Source of the DNA: CAVSVP01 sp963731125
GTDB lineage: Bacteria > Pseudomonadota > Gammaproteobacteria > Competibacterales > Competibacteraceae
Direction: 5' to 3'
Assembly: GCA_963731125.1 (NCBI GenBank)
Contig: CAVSVP010000024.1
Location: 62,001-126,000 of the forward strand
DNA: 64,000 bases
Positions 27,613 through 35,511 of the stretch are shown here, in pieces; positions within the stretch are counted from its first letter, which is position 1; every line of letters begins with the position of its first letter. The notes under the pieces were generated by a model. That model was not told the DNA's origin, made no database searches, and saw nothing but the letters and a program-made list of their open reading frames with translations. The position numbers were made by a program, and so were the translations under genes.

Positions 27613-28103
27613 AACCCGCCGTTGGCGTTGCCATTGCCATTGTCATACAGGTGGTCATTATGCTGTTGGTGCTGTTGACGCCCCTGCTGATTCGTGCCAC
27701 AGGCACTGTTGTCTACCTGGAGACGGAGAAGATGGATCCCAGAGCTTTGTTACGAGGCGACTACGTGATTCTGGGATATCAACTGGCCCAGGGTATCCTG
27801 AGCAAAACCCAGGAGCGCAATCAACCACCTTCGACACCGGTGTATGTCATCGTGACGACCGAGCGCCCGGCGCGTTTCGTCGCCGTGAGCTTTACGCAAC
27901 CAGAACCCGCTGCAGATCAGGTTTGTATCGTTGGGCGGATACGCGGCTGGAACGGCTCAGTGGATTTCCCCCAGATTGCCCAGTATTTTATACCGGAGGG
28001 GAGTGGTCAGGCGTTGGAAAGCGCCAGGGGAGACAACCTGCTGGCCAAAGTGGCGGTATCCGCTGATTGCCGGGCGGTGCTATTAGCGTTGGAGCTACGC
28101 TAG
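27609..28103 (+). CDS. GDYXXLXY domain-containing membrane-anchored protein
   Basis: This 164-aa protein has one N-terminal TM helix (residues 7-30) and an extracytoplasmic domain with the name-giving motif RGDYVILGY (49-57). The second half, ending LLAKVAVSADCRAVLLALELR, has alternating hydrophobic residues like a beta domain. It starts at a TTG codon overlapping the DUF2157 stop by 4 bp. Family members accompany DUF2157/DUF4401 proteins; the biochemical role is unknown. Confidence 0.8.
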   Translation: MKPAVGVAIAIVIQVVIMLLVLLTPLLIRATGTVVYLETEKMDPRALLRGDYVILGYQLAQGILSKTQERNQPPSTPVYVIVTTERPARFVAVSFTQPEPAADQVCIVGRIRGWNGSVDFPQIAQYFIPEGSGQALESARGDNLLAKVAVSADCRAVLLALELR

Positions 28104-28129
28104 CGGCAGCTAGAAAGGCATTTGTTGGG

Positions 28130-28657
28130 ATGATTTTAGAATATCATCAAGGAAACAAAGTCGATGTTATTGTTGTGATGGGCGCTGCCGTTCGGCAAGG
28201 CGGCTTACCCAGCCCGGCGCTGACTCATAGAGTGCTTCACGCCGTTGCCTTGTTCCATAGGGGGGTTACAGAACATCTTCTCTTTACGGGAGGGATAGGA
28301 AATCACCCACCTTCCGAAGCCAGTGTGATGAAACAGCTCGCCTTAGACAAGGGTGTCCCTGAAAATTGCATTGTACTTGAAGAGACGGCTACCAATACGC
28401 TGGAGAGCGCTATCGCTTGCGTACCAATCATACGCCGTCGGAACTGGCTAACGGTCTTAATTGTCACTGATCATTATCATCTGTTCAGGACACGGATGGC
28501 TTTTCAGGCGGTTGGTATCAAAGCCACAGGCAGTTTTCCAGGGACGCGTGAAAAGGAGACGGTTTGGTGGCGCTGGTACTTTAATTATGTGCGGGAAGTG
28601 ATAGCAGTACTTTGGTATATGGTGCGTATTGTAGCTTTGCAGATGCAACATCGCTAA
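28130..28657 (+). CDS. YdcF family protein (DUF218)
   Basis: This protein of about 175 aa carries the DUF218/YdcF signatures: VDVIVVMGAAVRQGG near the start (nucleotide-fold strand and loop), HLLFTGGIG, EASVMKQLALDKGVP, ENCIVLEETATNTLES, and LIVTDHYHLFRTRMAF. Proteins of this family bind S-adenosylmethionine or take part in envelope processes, but the reaction is unresolved. ATG 28130 is chosen; an in-frame start inside the previous gene (28067) has no family support. A C-terminal hydrophobic stretch could touch the membrane. Confidence 0.75.
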   Translation: MILEYHQGNKVDVIVVMGAAVRQGGLPSPALTHRVLHAVALFHRGVTEHLLFTGGIGNHPPSEASVMKQLALDKGVPENCIVLEETATNTLESAIACVPIIRRRNWLTVLIVTDHYHLFRTRMAFQAVGIKATGSFPGTREKETVWWRWYFNYVREVIAVLWYMVRIVALQMQHR

Positions 28658-28810
28658 TCGCTGCAATCAGCCATTATTTATATCGATCTGAAGGTTATTT
28701 TCAAGACACGCCGTCAATACGTCTCCGTAGACTCGACTGCGGCATCCGAGCCGCAGACGGTCTTGATAACAGCTTCCAGATCGATAACACTCATAAAGAG
28801 GACATTGGCA

Positions 28811-29767
28811 ATGCAGCAGCGGACATTGGGCAACACCGAACTACATATTACCCCGGTTGGCTTTGGCGCTTGGGCGATCGGCGGTGGCGGCTGGGCTTAC
28901 GGTTGGGGGGCGCAGGAGGATAGCGACTCTGTCGCCGCTATTCAGCATGCCCTGGAATTGGGCATTAACTGGATCGACACGGCGGCGGTCTATGGCCTGG
29001 GGCACTCGGAAGAGGTAGTGGCTCGGGCGCTCAAGGGGCGTTCACCACGTCCCTATGTATTTACGAAATGCTCACTGGTGTGGGACGAACAGGGAACCAT
29101 TGGCAATTCGCTTAAGGCGGAGTCTATCCGGCGCGAGGTGGAGGATAGCCTCCGGCGGCTGCAAGTCGATGTTCTCGATCTCTATCAGATTCACTGGCCG
29201 ATTCCCGATGAAGCCATTGAAGAAGGCTGGACGACGCTGGCGGAGCTGAAACGCGAAGGTAAAGTGCGCTATATCGGGGTGTCCAATTTCAACGTTGACC
29301 AGATGCGCCGGGCCCAGGCAATTGCTCCGATCGACTCCCTACAACCGCCGTACTCCCTTATTAACCGGGGAATTGAAAGTGAAATTCTTGAGTTCTGCCA
29401 GGCTCAACAGATCGGTGTCATCGTCTACTCGCCCATGGCCTCGGGGCTGTTGACGGGAGCCATGACGTCAGAGCGAATCAAGAACTTCCCGGCCGACGAT
29501 TGGCGGCGCAACAACCCGGAGTTTCAAGAACCAAAGCTGTCTCGCAACTTAGCGCTGGTCGATTTACTGCGTGAGATCGGCGGGCGCCATGACCGTTCGC
29601 CCGGCGAGGTAGCCATCGTCTGGACCTTGCGGCAATCGACCGTGACTGGAGCGATTGTCGGAGCGCGCCGTCCGAGTCAGGTGGATGGTATTATTGGTGC
29701 TGCCGAGTTCCGCTTGACTGAGCAGGAACTCGCCGAATTGGCGACTTTTCTTAACGAAACGACCTAA
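28811..29767 (+). CDS. Aldo/keto reductase
   Basis: This 318-aa NADPH-dependent oxidoreductase of the AKR superfamily has the catalytic tetrad: Asp in WIDTAAVYG with Tyr four residues on, Lys in VFTKCS, and His in QIHWPIP. The NADPH-binding C-terminal segment GAIVGARRPSQVDG is present. Substrates are aldehydes or ketones, perhaps sugars; nothing here narrows this further. ATG 28811 has AGAGGA 8 nt upstream. The gene is convergent with the acyl-CoA synthetase gene (34 bp gap). Confidence 0.88.
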   Translation: MQQRTLGNTELHITPVGFGAWAIGGGGWAYGWGAQEDSDSVAAIQHALELGINWIDTAAVYGLGHSEEVVARALKGRSPRPYVFTKCSLVWDEQGTIGNSLKAESIRREVEDSLRRLQVDVLDLYQIHWPIPDEAIEEGWTTLAELKREGKVRYIGVSNFNVDQMRRAQAIAPIDSLQPPYSLINRGIESEILEFCQAQQIGVIVYSPMASGLLTGAMTSERIKNFPADDWRRNNPEFQEPKLSRNLALVDLLREIGGRHDRSPGEVAIVWTLRQSTVTGAIVGARRPSQVDGIIGAAEFRLTEQELAELATFLNETT

Positions 29768-29801
29768 TTGTCAGAATCGCGTAAGCGGGAGGAGGGTTCC
29801 G

Positions 29802-31358
29802 TTAAGAACGATATCTTAGATTGGCCAATTCGCGCCGCAAAATCTTACCATGAGAGGTGCGCGGTAACGCAGCGGTAAAAATAATCTCCCGGGGACATTT
29901 ATAAGCTGCCAGACGGTGATGGACATATTCCAGCAGCGGTCCGGCATCGGCCTCATCGGCATCCTTAGGAACGATAAAAGCGGCGATGACTTTTACATCT
30001 TCCCGCACGGCAAGCTCCGTGACGGCGACCTCCGCCACAGCAGGGTGCTGGCTTAGACAGTGTTCCACTTCCATAGGCGAGACTCGGTAACCCATGGCAT
30101 TCATTACATCGTCATTGCGGCCACGATAGACGACATACCCGTCGGCATCGAAACTGACCAAATCGCCTCCGGTGAACCACTCGCCCCGATATATCAAAGC
30201 CTCCTCCTCGGGGCGGTTCCAATAGCCCAGCATGAGACCTGGATCGCTGCGATGGACGGCCAGTAGGCCGGTTTCTCCCACGGCCAGCGGTTCGTCCTCG
30301 CCATCGATGGGCAGCGCGACGACGCAGCGGCCGGCCTGCGGTTTACCCGGGCTGCCGGGCCGGACCGGCACCGACGGCGACGAAGAGATATAGGTGGAAC
30401 ATTCGCTCATGCCCAGCGCTTCATAGAGTTCGGTTCCTACTGTTTGGCGCCAGGCATTGAGCAGGGCAGGGCTTAAGGCTTCACCGGCCGTCAAACCGTG
30501 GCGCAAACTTGACAAATCATAAGCAGCCATATCGCAGTACTTAAGAATCTGCCGGTACAAACCCGGTACGGTAGCGAACAGTGTGGCGTGGAAGCGTTCT
30601 ATCAACCTGGGCCAGACAGTAACATCGCGAGAACCATTGTAGAGCACGGCCGTAGCGCCATTGGCCCACGGATCTGTTAATCCTACGCCTAAGGTATAGG
30701 TCCAGTTAAAGGCCCCCGCATGGAGAACTACATCCTCAGGCCCCATGCCCCCATACCAGCCCTCGTACATAGGCCGCCGTCCCCAGGCGGAACGCTGGGC
30801 GTGGAGCACTCCCTTGGGCTCACCCGTGGTGCCGGAGGTATAAATCAGAAAAGCGGGATCGTCGGCGGCGGTATCCGCGTAGTCTATCGGGCTGTGGGCT
30901 GTTTTTAGCAGGGCGATAGTGGCGGGATCGAGAACGCGCACGCCGGGCACTGGCGCAATATTTAACTCTTTAGAAACGGCCAGCAAGCGGATTTCGGCAT
31001 CCGCCAGCAAAAAATCCGCCTCTTCTTCGGTGAGTTGTGAAGCAGAAGGCAAAGGCACCAGGCCCGCCGCAATGGCCCCGAAAAACATCAGCGCATAGTC
31101 ACTGGTGTTGCCCATGCGGATCATAATGTGTGTCCCTGGAGCAAGCCCATAACTGCATAACCCGGCCGCTATCCGGCGCACCGCATTATCCAGTTCGCCG
31201 TAAGTCCAACGCTCAACAGCGGCGGTAGGCGCTTCGGCATCCGTAACGACCACCAAGGCGAGTTTATCCGGCATTGTGCTGGCGGCTGCGCTAAGGCAAT
31301 AGCGTGCCATGTTAAACCGGGCGGGGGGGGGTTCACCATGATACTGAAACTTCACCAC
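29802..31358 (-). CDS. AMP-dependent acyl-CoA synthetase (ANL superfamily)
   Basis: This protein of about 518 aa shows the adenylation motifs IYTSGTTGEPKGV (phosphate loop), YEALGMSECST, GEWFTGGDLV with the hinge Asp, YRGRNDDVMNAMGYRVSP, and the C-terminal catalytic Lys in SHGKILRREL. It activates an organic acid to its CoA ester through an acyl-AMP; the aryl/short-chain type is likely but not determinable. No ATG fits: GTG 31358 or 31355 lies 5-8 nt after GAGGA, and a TTG at 31373 is a longer alternative. It is a stand-alone gene. Confidence 0.85.
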   Translation of the reverse strand: MVKFQYHGEPPPARFNMARYCLSAAASTMPDKLALVVVTDAEAPTAAVERWTYGELDNAVRRIAAGLCSYGLAPGTHIMIRMGNTSDYALMFFGAIAAGLVPLPSASQLTEEEADFLLADAEIRLLAVSKELNIAPVPGVRVLDPATIALLKTAHSPIDYADTAADDPAFLIYTSGTTGEPKGVLHAQRSAWGRRPMYEGWYGGMGPEDVVLHAGAFNWTYTLGVGLTDPWANGATAVLYNGSRDVTVWPRLIERFHATLFATVPGLYRQILKYCDMAAYDLSSLRHGLTAGEALSPALLNAWRQTVGTELYEALGMSECSTYISSSPSVPVRPGSPGKPQAGRCVVALPIDGEDEPLAVGETGLLAVHRSDPGLMLGYWNRPEEEALIYRGEWFTGGDLVSFDADGYVVYRGRNDDVMNAMGYRVSPMEVEHCLSQHPAVAEVAVTELAVREDVKVIAAFIVPKDADEADAGPLLEYVHHRLAAYKCPREIIFTAALPRTSHGKILRRELANLRYRS

Positions 31359-31462
31359 GCTGGTCCTCGACAAAAAGTAATTTAGCCACGTTAGCGTATC
31401 ACATCATAGTCGGTGTCTAACCACAAGCGGCCGGGTCAGCTTAAGTTTGCCCAAAGTGGGAC

Positions 31463-31491
31463 GTAACAAATCCTGAGTTATTTAGTATACT
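31463..31491 (+). promoter_or_regulatory. Candidate promoter of the JAMM/sulfur-carrier operon
   Basis: GTAACA (31463-31468), 17 nt, then TATACT (31486-31491). The -10 lies inside a perfect 12-bp palindrome TTAGTATACTAA (31482-31493). Transcription would start within a few nt of ATG 31504, leaving a very short leader. Confidence 0.4.
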
Positions 31492-31503
31492 AATAGGATG
31501 ACA

Positions 31504-31929
31504 ATGAACACCGTGTACTTACCCGCGTCAGTACGCATTCAGCTGGAAAGCTGGGTAGAGGCCGGCTATCCGCTGGAAACTTGCGGCCTGCTGATAGGTA
31601 AGCAGGATGGAAGCCAGGTGCAGGTCATGCGGGCCGTTTCAGCGCGCAATTTAAACACCGAACGTGCCCATGATCGCTATGAGTTGGCCCCGGAAGATTT
31701 ATTGGCGGCGGATGAGACCGCGCAGGCCGAGGGGTTAGAGATCGTCGGCATTTGGCATTCCCATCCGGATCACCCCGCCCGCCCGTCGGAAACGGATCGC
31801 GTGCAGGCTTGGCAAGGTTGGTCTTACGTTATCCTGTCCGTATACCAGGGACGCGTGGCAGAGCTACGTTCCTGGCGCTTGGCGGGTGAGACATTTGCAG
31901 AGGAGTCCATAGCAGCATGGCAAACGTGA
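31504..31929 (+). CDS. JAMM/MPN+ metallopeptidase (M67 family, Mec+-like)
   Basis: This 141-aa zinc peptidase shows all JAMM residues: Glu25 (LETCGLL), and His85, His87, Ser95 and Asp98 in HSHPDHPARPSETD. In M. tuberculosis, Mec+ releases cysteine from the carrier CysO; other JAMM peptidases trim the C-terminus of carriers to expose Gly-Gly. ATG 31504 has AGGA 5 nt upstream and is preferred to ATG 31498. The gene overlaps the sulfur-carrier gene by 13 bp and starts a four-gene operon for protein-bound sulfur transfer. Confidence 0.88.
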   Translation: MNTVYLPASVRIQLESWVEAGYPLETCGLLIGKQDGSQVQVMRAVSARNLNTERAHDRYELAPEDLLAADETAQAEGLEIVGIWHSHPDHPARPSETDRVQAWQGWSYVILSVYQGRVAELRSWRLAGETFAEESIAAWQT

Positions 31930-32204
31930 TCGTGCGTATTCCAACGCCGCTACGTTCCTATACCGGTGGAGCCGAACAGGTGAGCGCGCCGGGTACGACC
32001 GTAGGAGAGGTACTGCAAGCCCTGAACGAGATTCATACTGGCATTGGCGAGCGGGTTTTGCAAGCCGATGGCCAGTTGCGCAATTTCGTCAATCTCTTCG
32101 TGAATAGTCACAATGTCCGGACGTTAGATGGTCTCAATACTCCCGTTGCCGACGGTGACATACTGGCTATCGTGCCGGCTGTGGCAGGAGGCAAATTATT
32201 ATGA
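31917..32204 (+). CDS. Ubiquitin-like sulfur carrier protein (MoaD/ThiS/CysO family)
   Basis: This 95-aa beta-grasp protein ends in VAGGKLL: the invariant Gly91-Gly92 is followed by three extra residues. In the family the terminal glycine is adenylated and thiocarboxylated and then donates sulfur. The Lys-Leu-Leu tail would have to be removed first, plausibly by the JAMM peptidase encoded upstream. It overlaps the peptidase gene by 13 bp and the MoeB-like gene by 4 bp. The combination with CysM points to cysteine synthesis rather than molybdopterin or thiamine. Confidence 0.87.
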   Translation: MANVIVRIPTPLRSYTGGAEQVSAPGTTVGEVLQALNEIHTGIGERVLQADGQLRNFVNLFVNSHNVRTLDGLNTPVADGDILAIVPAVAGGKLL

Positions 32205-33373
32205 GTATTAAAGACCGTCGCTTGCAGGAACTGAGGCAGACGATTCCCGAAGTGACTCCAGCGCAGGCGTTGACACTGCAAGACCAGGGGGCGATTCTTA
32301 TCGACGTACGCGAGCAGGATGAAATCAGCCAGGGTAGCCCGCTGAACGCGAACCGGCTGGGACGCGGCTTTTTGGAACTGCGTATTGAAAATGCCGCGCC
32401 AGATCCCGAGCAGACTCTGTTGGTCATGTGTGGCGGTGGAATCCGTTCCCTGTTTGCCGCCGAGGATCTGCGGCGCCTGGGTTATCAGGACGTGCGCTCG
32501 GTGGCGGGAGGTTTCAGCCGCTGGAAAAACGAAGGCTTACCCTTTGAGATGCCGCGGCTATTGGACGCCGATGCCCGGGAGCGCTACGCGCGCCACCTAT
32601 TGATGCCGGAAGTGGGTGAGGCAGGCCAGCTGAAGCTCTTAGACAGTAAAGTGTTGCTCATCGGCGCCGGCGGCCTGGGTTCGCCGGCTGCTCTGTATCT
32701 CGCTGCGGCAGGGGTAGGCACTCTGGGTGTGGTGGACCACGATATTGTCGACCGTAGCAATCTGCAGCGCCAGATTTTACACACGGATGAACGGGTTGGG
32801 ACTCCGAAGGTGGATTCCGCCAGCCAGGCCATCGCGGCCATTAATCCTTCCGTAAAGGTGGTGAGCTACGCCACTCACTTGGATAGCAGTAACGCCGAGG
32901 ACATCTTTGCGGGCTACGATGTGGTGGTGGATGGTTCGGATAATTTTCCCACTCGCTATCTGGTCAATGATGTCTGCGTTCGCCTGGGCGTTCCCAATGT
33001 GCACGGCGCCGTCTATCGTTTTGAAGGACAGGCAACGGTATTTTGGCCGGGTTATGAAAAGCACCGTGGGCCCTGCTACCGCTGTCTATTTCCCGAGCCA
33101 CCGCCTTCGGAATTGGCACCGTCCTGTGCCGAGGCGGGTGTACTGGGCGTGCTGCCGGGAGTGATTGGGCTGCTAGAAGCGGTGGAAACCATTAAGATCC
33201 TGCTGGGTATCGGCGAGCCTCTGGTAGGCCGGCTGCTTTGTTATGACGCCCTGCGAGCGCAGTTTATGGAACTGCAGACAGAGCGCGATCCCCGGTGCCG
33301 CTATTGCGGCGATAATGCCGTTTTCCCCGGGTATATCGACTATGAACACTTCTGCGCCGCGGCCAACGCCTGA
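32201..33373 (+). CDS. Rhodanese-MoeB/ThiF fusion (sulfur-carrier adenylyltransferase)
   Basis: This 390-aa two-domain protein has an N-terminal rhodanese domain (about 17-118) with active Cys77 in MCGGGIRS. The C-terminal E1-like domain (from about 128) has the nucleotide loop LIGAGGLGSPAA (153-164), the DRSNLQRQ segment and two zinc CxxC pairs (Cys292/295, Cys366/369). Most MoeZ-type fusions have the rhodanese at the C-terminus, so this order is reversed. It would adenylate the carrier's Gly-Gly end and pass on sulfur. It overlaps the carrier gene by 4 bp and the synthase gene by 32 bp. Confidence 0.88.
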   Translation: MSIKDRRLQELRQTIPEVTPAQALTLQDQGAILIDVREQDEISQGSPLNANRLGRGFLELRIENAAPDPEQTLLVMCGGGIRSLFAAEDLRRLGYQDVRSVAGGFSRWKNEGLPFEMPRLLDADARERYARHLLMPEVGEAGQLKLLDSKVLLIGAGGLGSPAALYLAAAGVGTLGVVDHDIVDRSNLQRQILHTDERVGTPKVDSASQAIAAINPSVKVVSYATHLDSSNAEDIFAGYDVVVDGSDNFPTRYLVNDVCVRLGVPNVHGAVYRFEGQATVFWPGYEKHRGPCYRCLFPEPPPSELAPSCAEAGVLGVLPGVIGLLEAVETIKILLGIGEPLVGRLLCYDALRAQFMELQTERDPRCRYCGDNAVFPGYIDYEHFCAAANA

Positions 33374-34307
33374 GCTGACTACACCGCAGGCCGCAGGCAT
33401 TCTTGCCGGAATTGGCAATACACCGCTGGTGGAGTTGGATCTGGTCCGGGAAGTGACGCCGCGGGTGCGCTTGTTTGCCAAACTGGAAAGCATCAATCCC
33501 GGCGGTTCTATCAAGGATCGGCCGGTGGCCAATATGCTGCTGCAGGCACTGGTTGCGGACCGGTTTGCCCAGGGTCGGCGGCTGCTGGATTCGTCGTCGG
33601 GTAATGCCGGTATTTCCTACGCCATGCTGGGTGCGGCGTTGGGCATTCCGGTCACCATCGTGGTGCCCGGTAATGCCAGCCGGGAGCGGCTGGAACGGAT
33701 TGCCGCCCACGGAGCGGAATTGCTTCTGACCGATCCAATTGAAGGCTATGACTTTGCCCTGCGGGAGGCGAAACGTCTGGCTGAGGCGCATCCGGAGCGT
33801 TACTGGTACTGCAATCAGTATCATAACGACGACAACTGGCTGGCCCATTACCACGGCACCGGCGGCGAGATTCTGCGCCAGGTTCAGGAACAGACCGGGA
33901 CTTTGCCTGCGGCGTTTGTCGGTGGTGTCGGTACCGGCGGAACATTGACCGGGGTAGGGCGGCGGTTGCGGGAGGCGAATCCCGATGTCACTATCGCTTC
34001 GGTAATTCCGGAACTCTTTCCTGGCATCGAAGGCTTGAAACCGCTGGGCCATCCGGGTGACATCGTTCCTGACATTCTCGATGAATCGCTGATCGACCAA
34101 CGAATCTCAGTGACCTTGGACGAATCTCTGGCCATGTGCCGGCGTCTGGTAAACTATGGGCTGTTCGTCGGACCTTCCTCGGGGGCCTATGTCCATGCCG
34201 CGTTGCTGCTGGCTGATAGCGGGCGTTTTCCTACCATTGTCACGGTGTTGAACGACACCGGAGAGCGGTACGGCTCCACGGGCATGTGGCACAGGGAATT
34301 GTATTGA
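33342..34307 (+). CDS. cysM: CysM-type cysteine synthase (PLP-dependent)
   Basis: This 321-aa fold-type II PLP enzyme has the PLP lysine Lys58 in INPGGSIKDRP, the substrate loop SSSGNAGIS, the phosphate loop GVGTGGTLTG and PSSGA near the end. Actinobacterial CysM takes sulfur from thiocarboxylated CysO instead of free sulfide and uses O-phosphoserine. The operon context supports the same role here, but residues alone do not exclude O-acetylserine. The start ATG 33342 lies inside the preceding gene. It is the last gene of the operon, convergent with terC 27 bp away. Confidence 0.88.
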   Translation: MNTSAPRPTPELTTPQAAGILAGIGNTPLVELDLVREVTPRVRLFAKLESINPGGSIKDRPVANMLLQALVADRFAQGRRLLDSSSGNAGISYAMLGAALGIPVTIVVPGNASRERLERIAAHGAELLLTDPIEGYDFALREAKRLAEAHPERYWYCNQYHNDDNWLAHYHGTGGEILRQVQEQTGTLPAAFVGGVGTGGTLTGVGRRLREANPDVTIASVIPELFPGIEGLKPLGHPGDIVPDILDESLIDQRISVTLDESLAMCRRLVNYGLFVGPSSGAYVHAALLLADSGRFPTIVTVLNDTGERYGSTGMWHRELY

Positions 34308-34334
34308 CTGGCAGGTTTCAGGTCATCGATTTTG

Positions 34335-35369
34335 CTAACCGGCGTCGGCCTTATTCTCCTGTTCCGCTTTCTCCGGAAAAACAAAGGAGGCAATCACCCC
34401 TATGGCTAACATGCCCAGCACGATCATCAGACTAACATTGGGCGATATATGGATCCCGGTGTCACCGATAGCATGGTTCCAACTCTGCAGGGCCAGTTTC
34501 GCAGCAATAAAGAATAGCAAGGCAATGACGGCCTTGCCGAGATGCACCAGGTATTTGGTCAGTGCCGCCAGCACGAAGTACAGACTGCGTAGTCCCAGGA
34601 TGGCAAAGATCATGGCGGCATAGATCAGCAACGGCTCTTGAGTCACGGCGATGACCGCCGGCACCGAGTCAAAGGCAAACATCACGTCTGAGGTTTCGAT
34701 AGCCATCAGGCACAGAAAGGCCGGCGTGGCGAATACGGCGGCCGTCTTTTTTATCTCCAAGCTGGGATCGGCTTCCTGCAGGTCTCTGACCATCGCACGG
34801 GTAATAAAAAAGCGCTCCAGATGGAGACGTGGAAAGATGGGAATAATTTTCTCAGTCATGCGTACCGACCAGTGGTTGGAATAGTCGTGAATCGCTTCCT
34901 CTGCGCCGGCGGTGGTCCACATCTTCCAACCGCTCCAGGCCACTATCGCTGCGAACACAAAGCCCACCCAAGCCGAGGCGTAGAATAGGGACGTGCCGAT
35001 GACGACGAAGATGGCACGAAAGATCAGGGCACCGATGATACCCCAATAGAGAATCCGGTGCTGGAGAATGCCTTTAATGGCAAAAGAGGAAAAGATCGCC
35101 ATGAACACCATCAGATTGTCCACGGACAGCGACTTTTCCAATACGTAACCGGTTAGGTAAAGATCGGCCCAGTTTTTTTCAAAGCGTAGCCATAGATAGA
35201 CATAGAAGGTAAGTGCCAGCCCGATCCAAAAAATGGACCAGAGGGTAGCATCCTTGAACGAGATCTCGGTCTGCTTTCTGTGAGCATGCAGATCTACATA
35301 TACTGAAAATCCGATGGCGGCGAAGAAAATAATAATCGTCTCTAAGGGAAAGCCGAAATGCATTGTCAT
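34335..35369 (-). CDS. TerC family integral membrane protein
   Basis: This protein of about 344 aa has some nine TM helices and TerC hallmarks: LEKSLSVDNLMVFMAIF near residue 78 and the acidic ETSDVMFAFDSVPAVIAVT (about 230-248). Family members (Alx, TerC, MeeF) move Mn2+ or protect secreted enzymes from metal stress. ATG 35369 is chosen; a longer start at 35402 extends into polar sequence. I looked for a Mn riboswitch (yybP-ykoY) upstream and did not find a convincing one. A hairpin CGATGCC/GGCATCG lies at 35468-35497 in the leader. Confidence 0.87.
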   Translation of the reverse strand: MTMHFGFPLETIIIFFAAIGFSVYVDLHAHRKQTEISFKDATLWSIFWIGLALTFYVYLWLRFEKNWADLYLTGYVLEKSLSVDNLMVFMAIFSSFAIKGILQHRILYWGIIGALIFRAIFVVIGTSLFYASAWVGFVFAAIVAWSGWKMWTTAGAEEAIHDYSNHWSVRMTEKIIPIFPRLHLERFFITRAMVRDLQEADPSLEIKKTAAVFATPAFLCLMAIETSDVMFAFDSVPAVIAVTQEPLLIYAAMIFAILGLRSLYFVLAALTKYLVHLGKAVIALLFFIAAKLALQSWNHAIGDTGIHISPNVSLMIVLGMLAIGVIASFVFPEKAEQENKADAG

Positions 35370-35511
35370 AAAGTGATGTCTCTCAACCAATCCGATAACC
35401 ATCTAGCGCAGTCGAAGTATTGGCTCCTTCGGGCATTAGCAAGGCTAGACAATACTCTGGTGTGCTTCGATGCCAAAATAATCGGTAGCCGGCATCGAAA
35501 TTTAATATCAT

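Noticed and set aside
35370..35510. Mn-sensing riboswitch (yybP-ykoY) upstream of terC
   Set aside because: Such riboswitches often precede terC-type genes, but I could not find the conserved core; only a simple 7-bp hairpin is present, and an IS cuts the leader.
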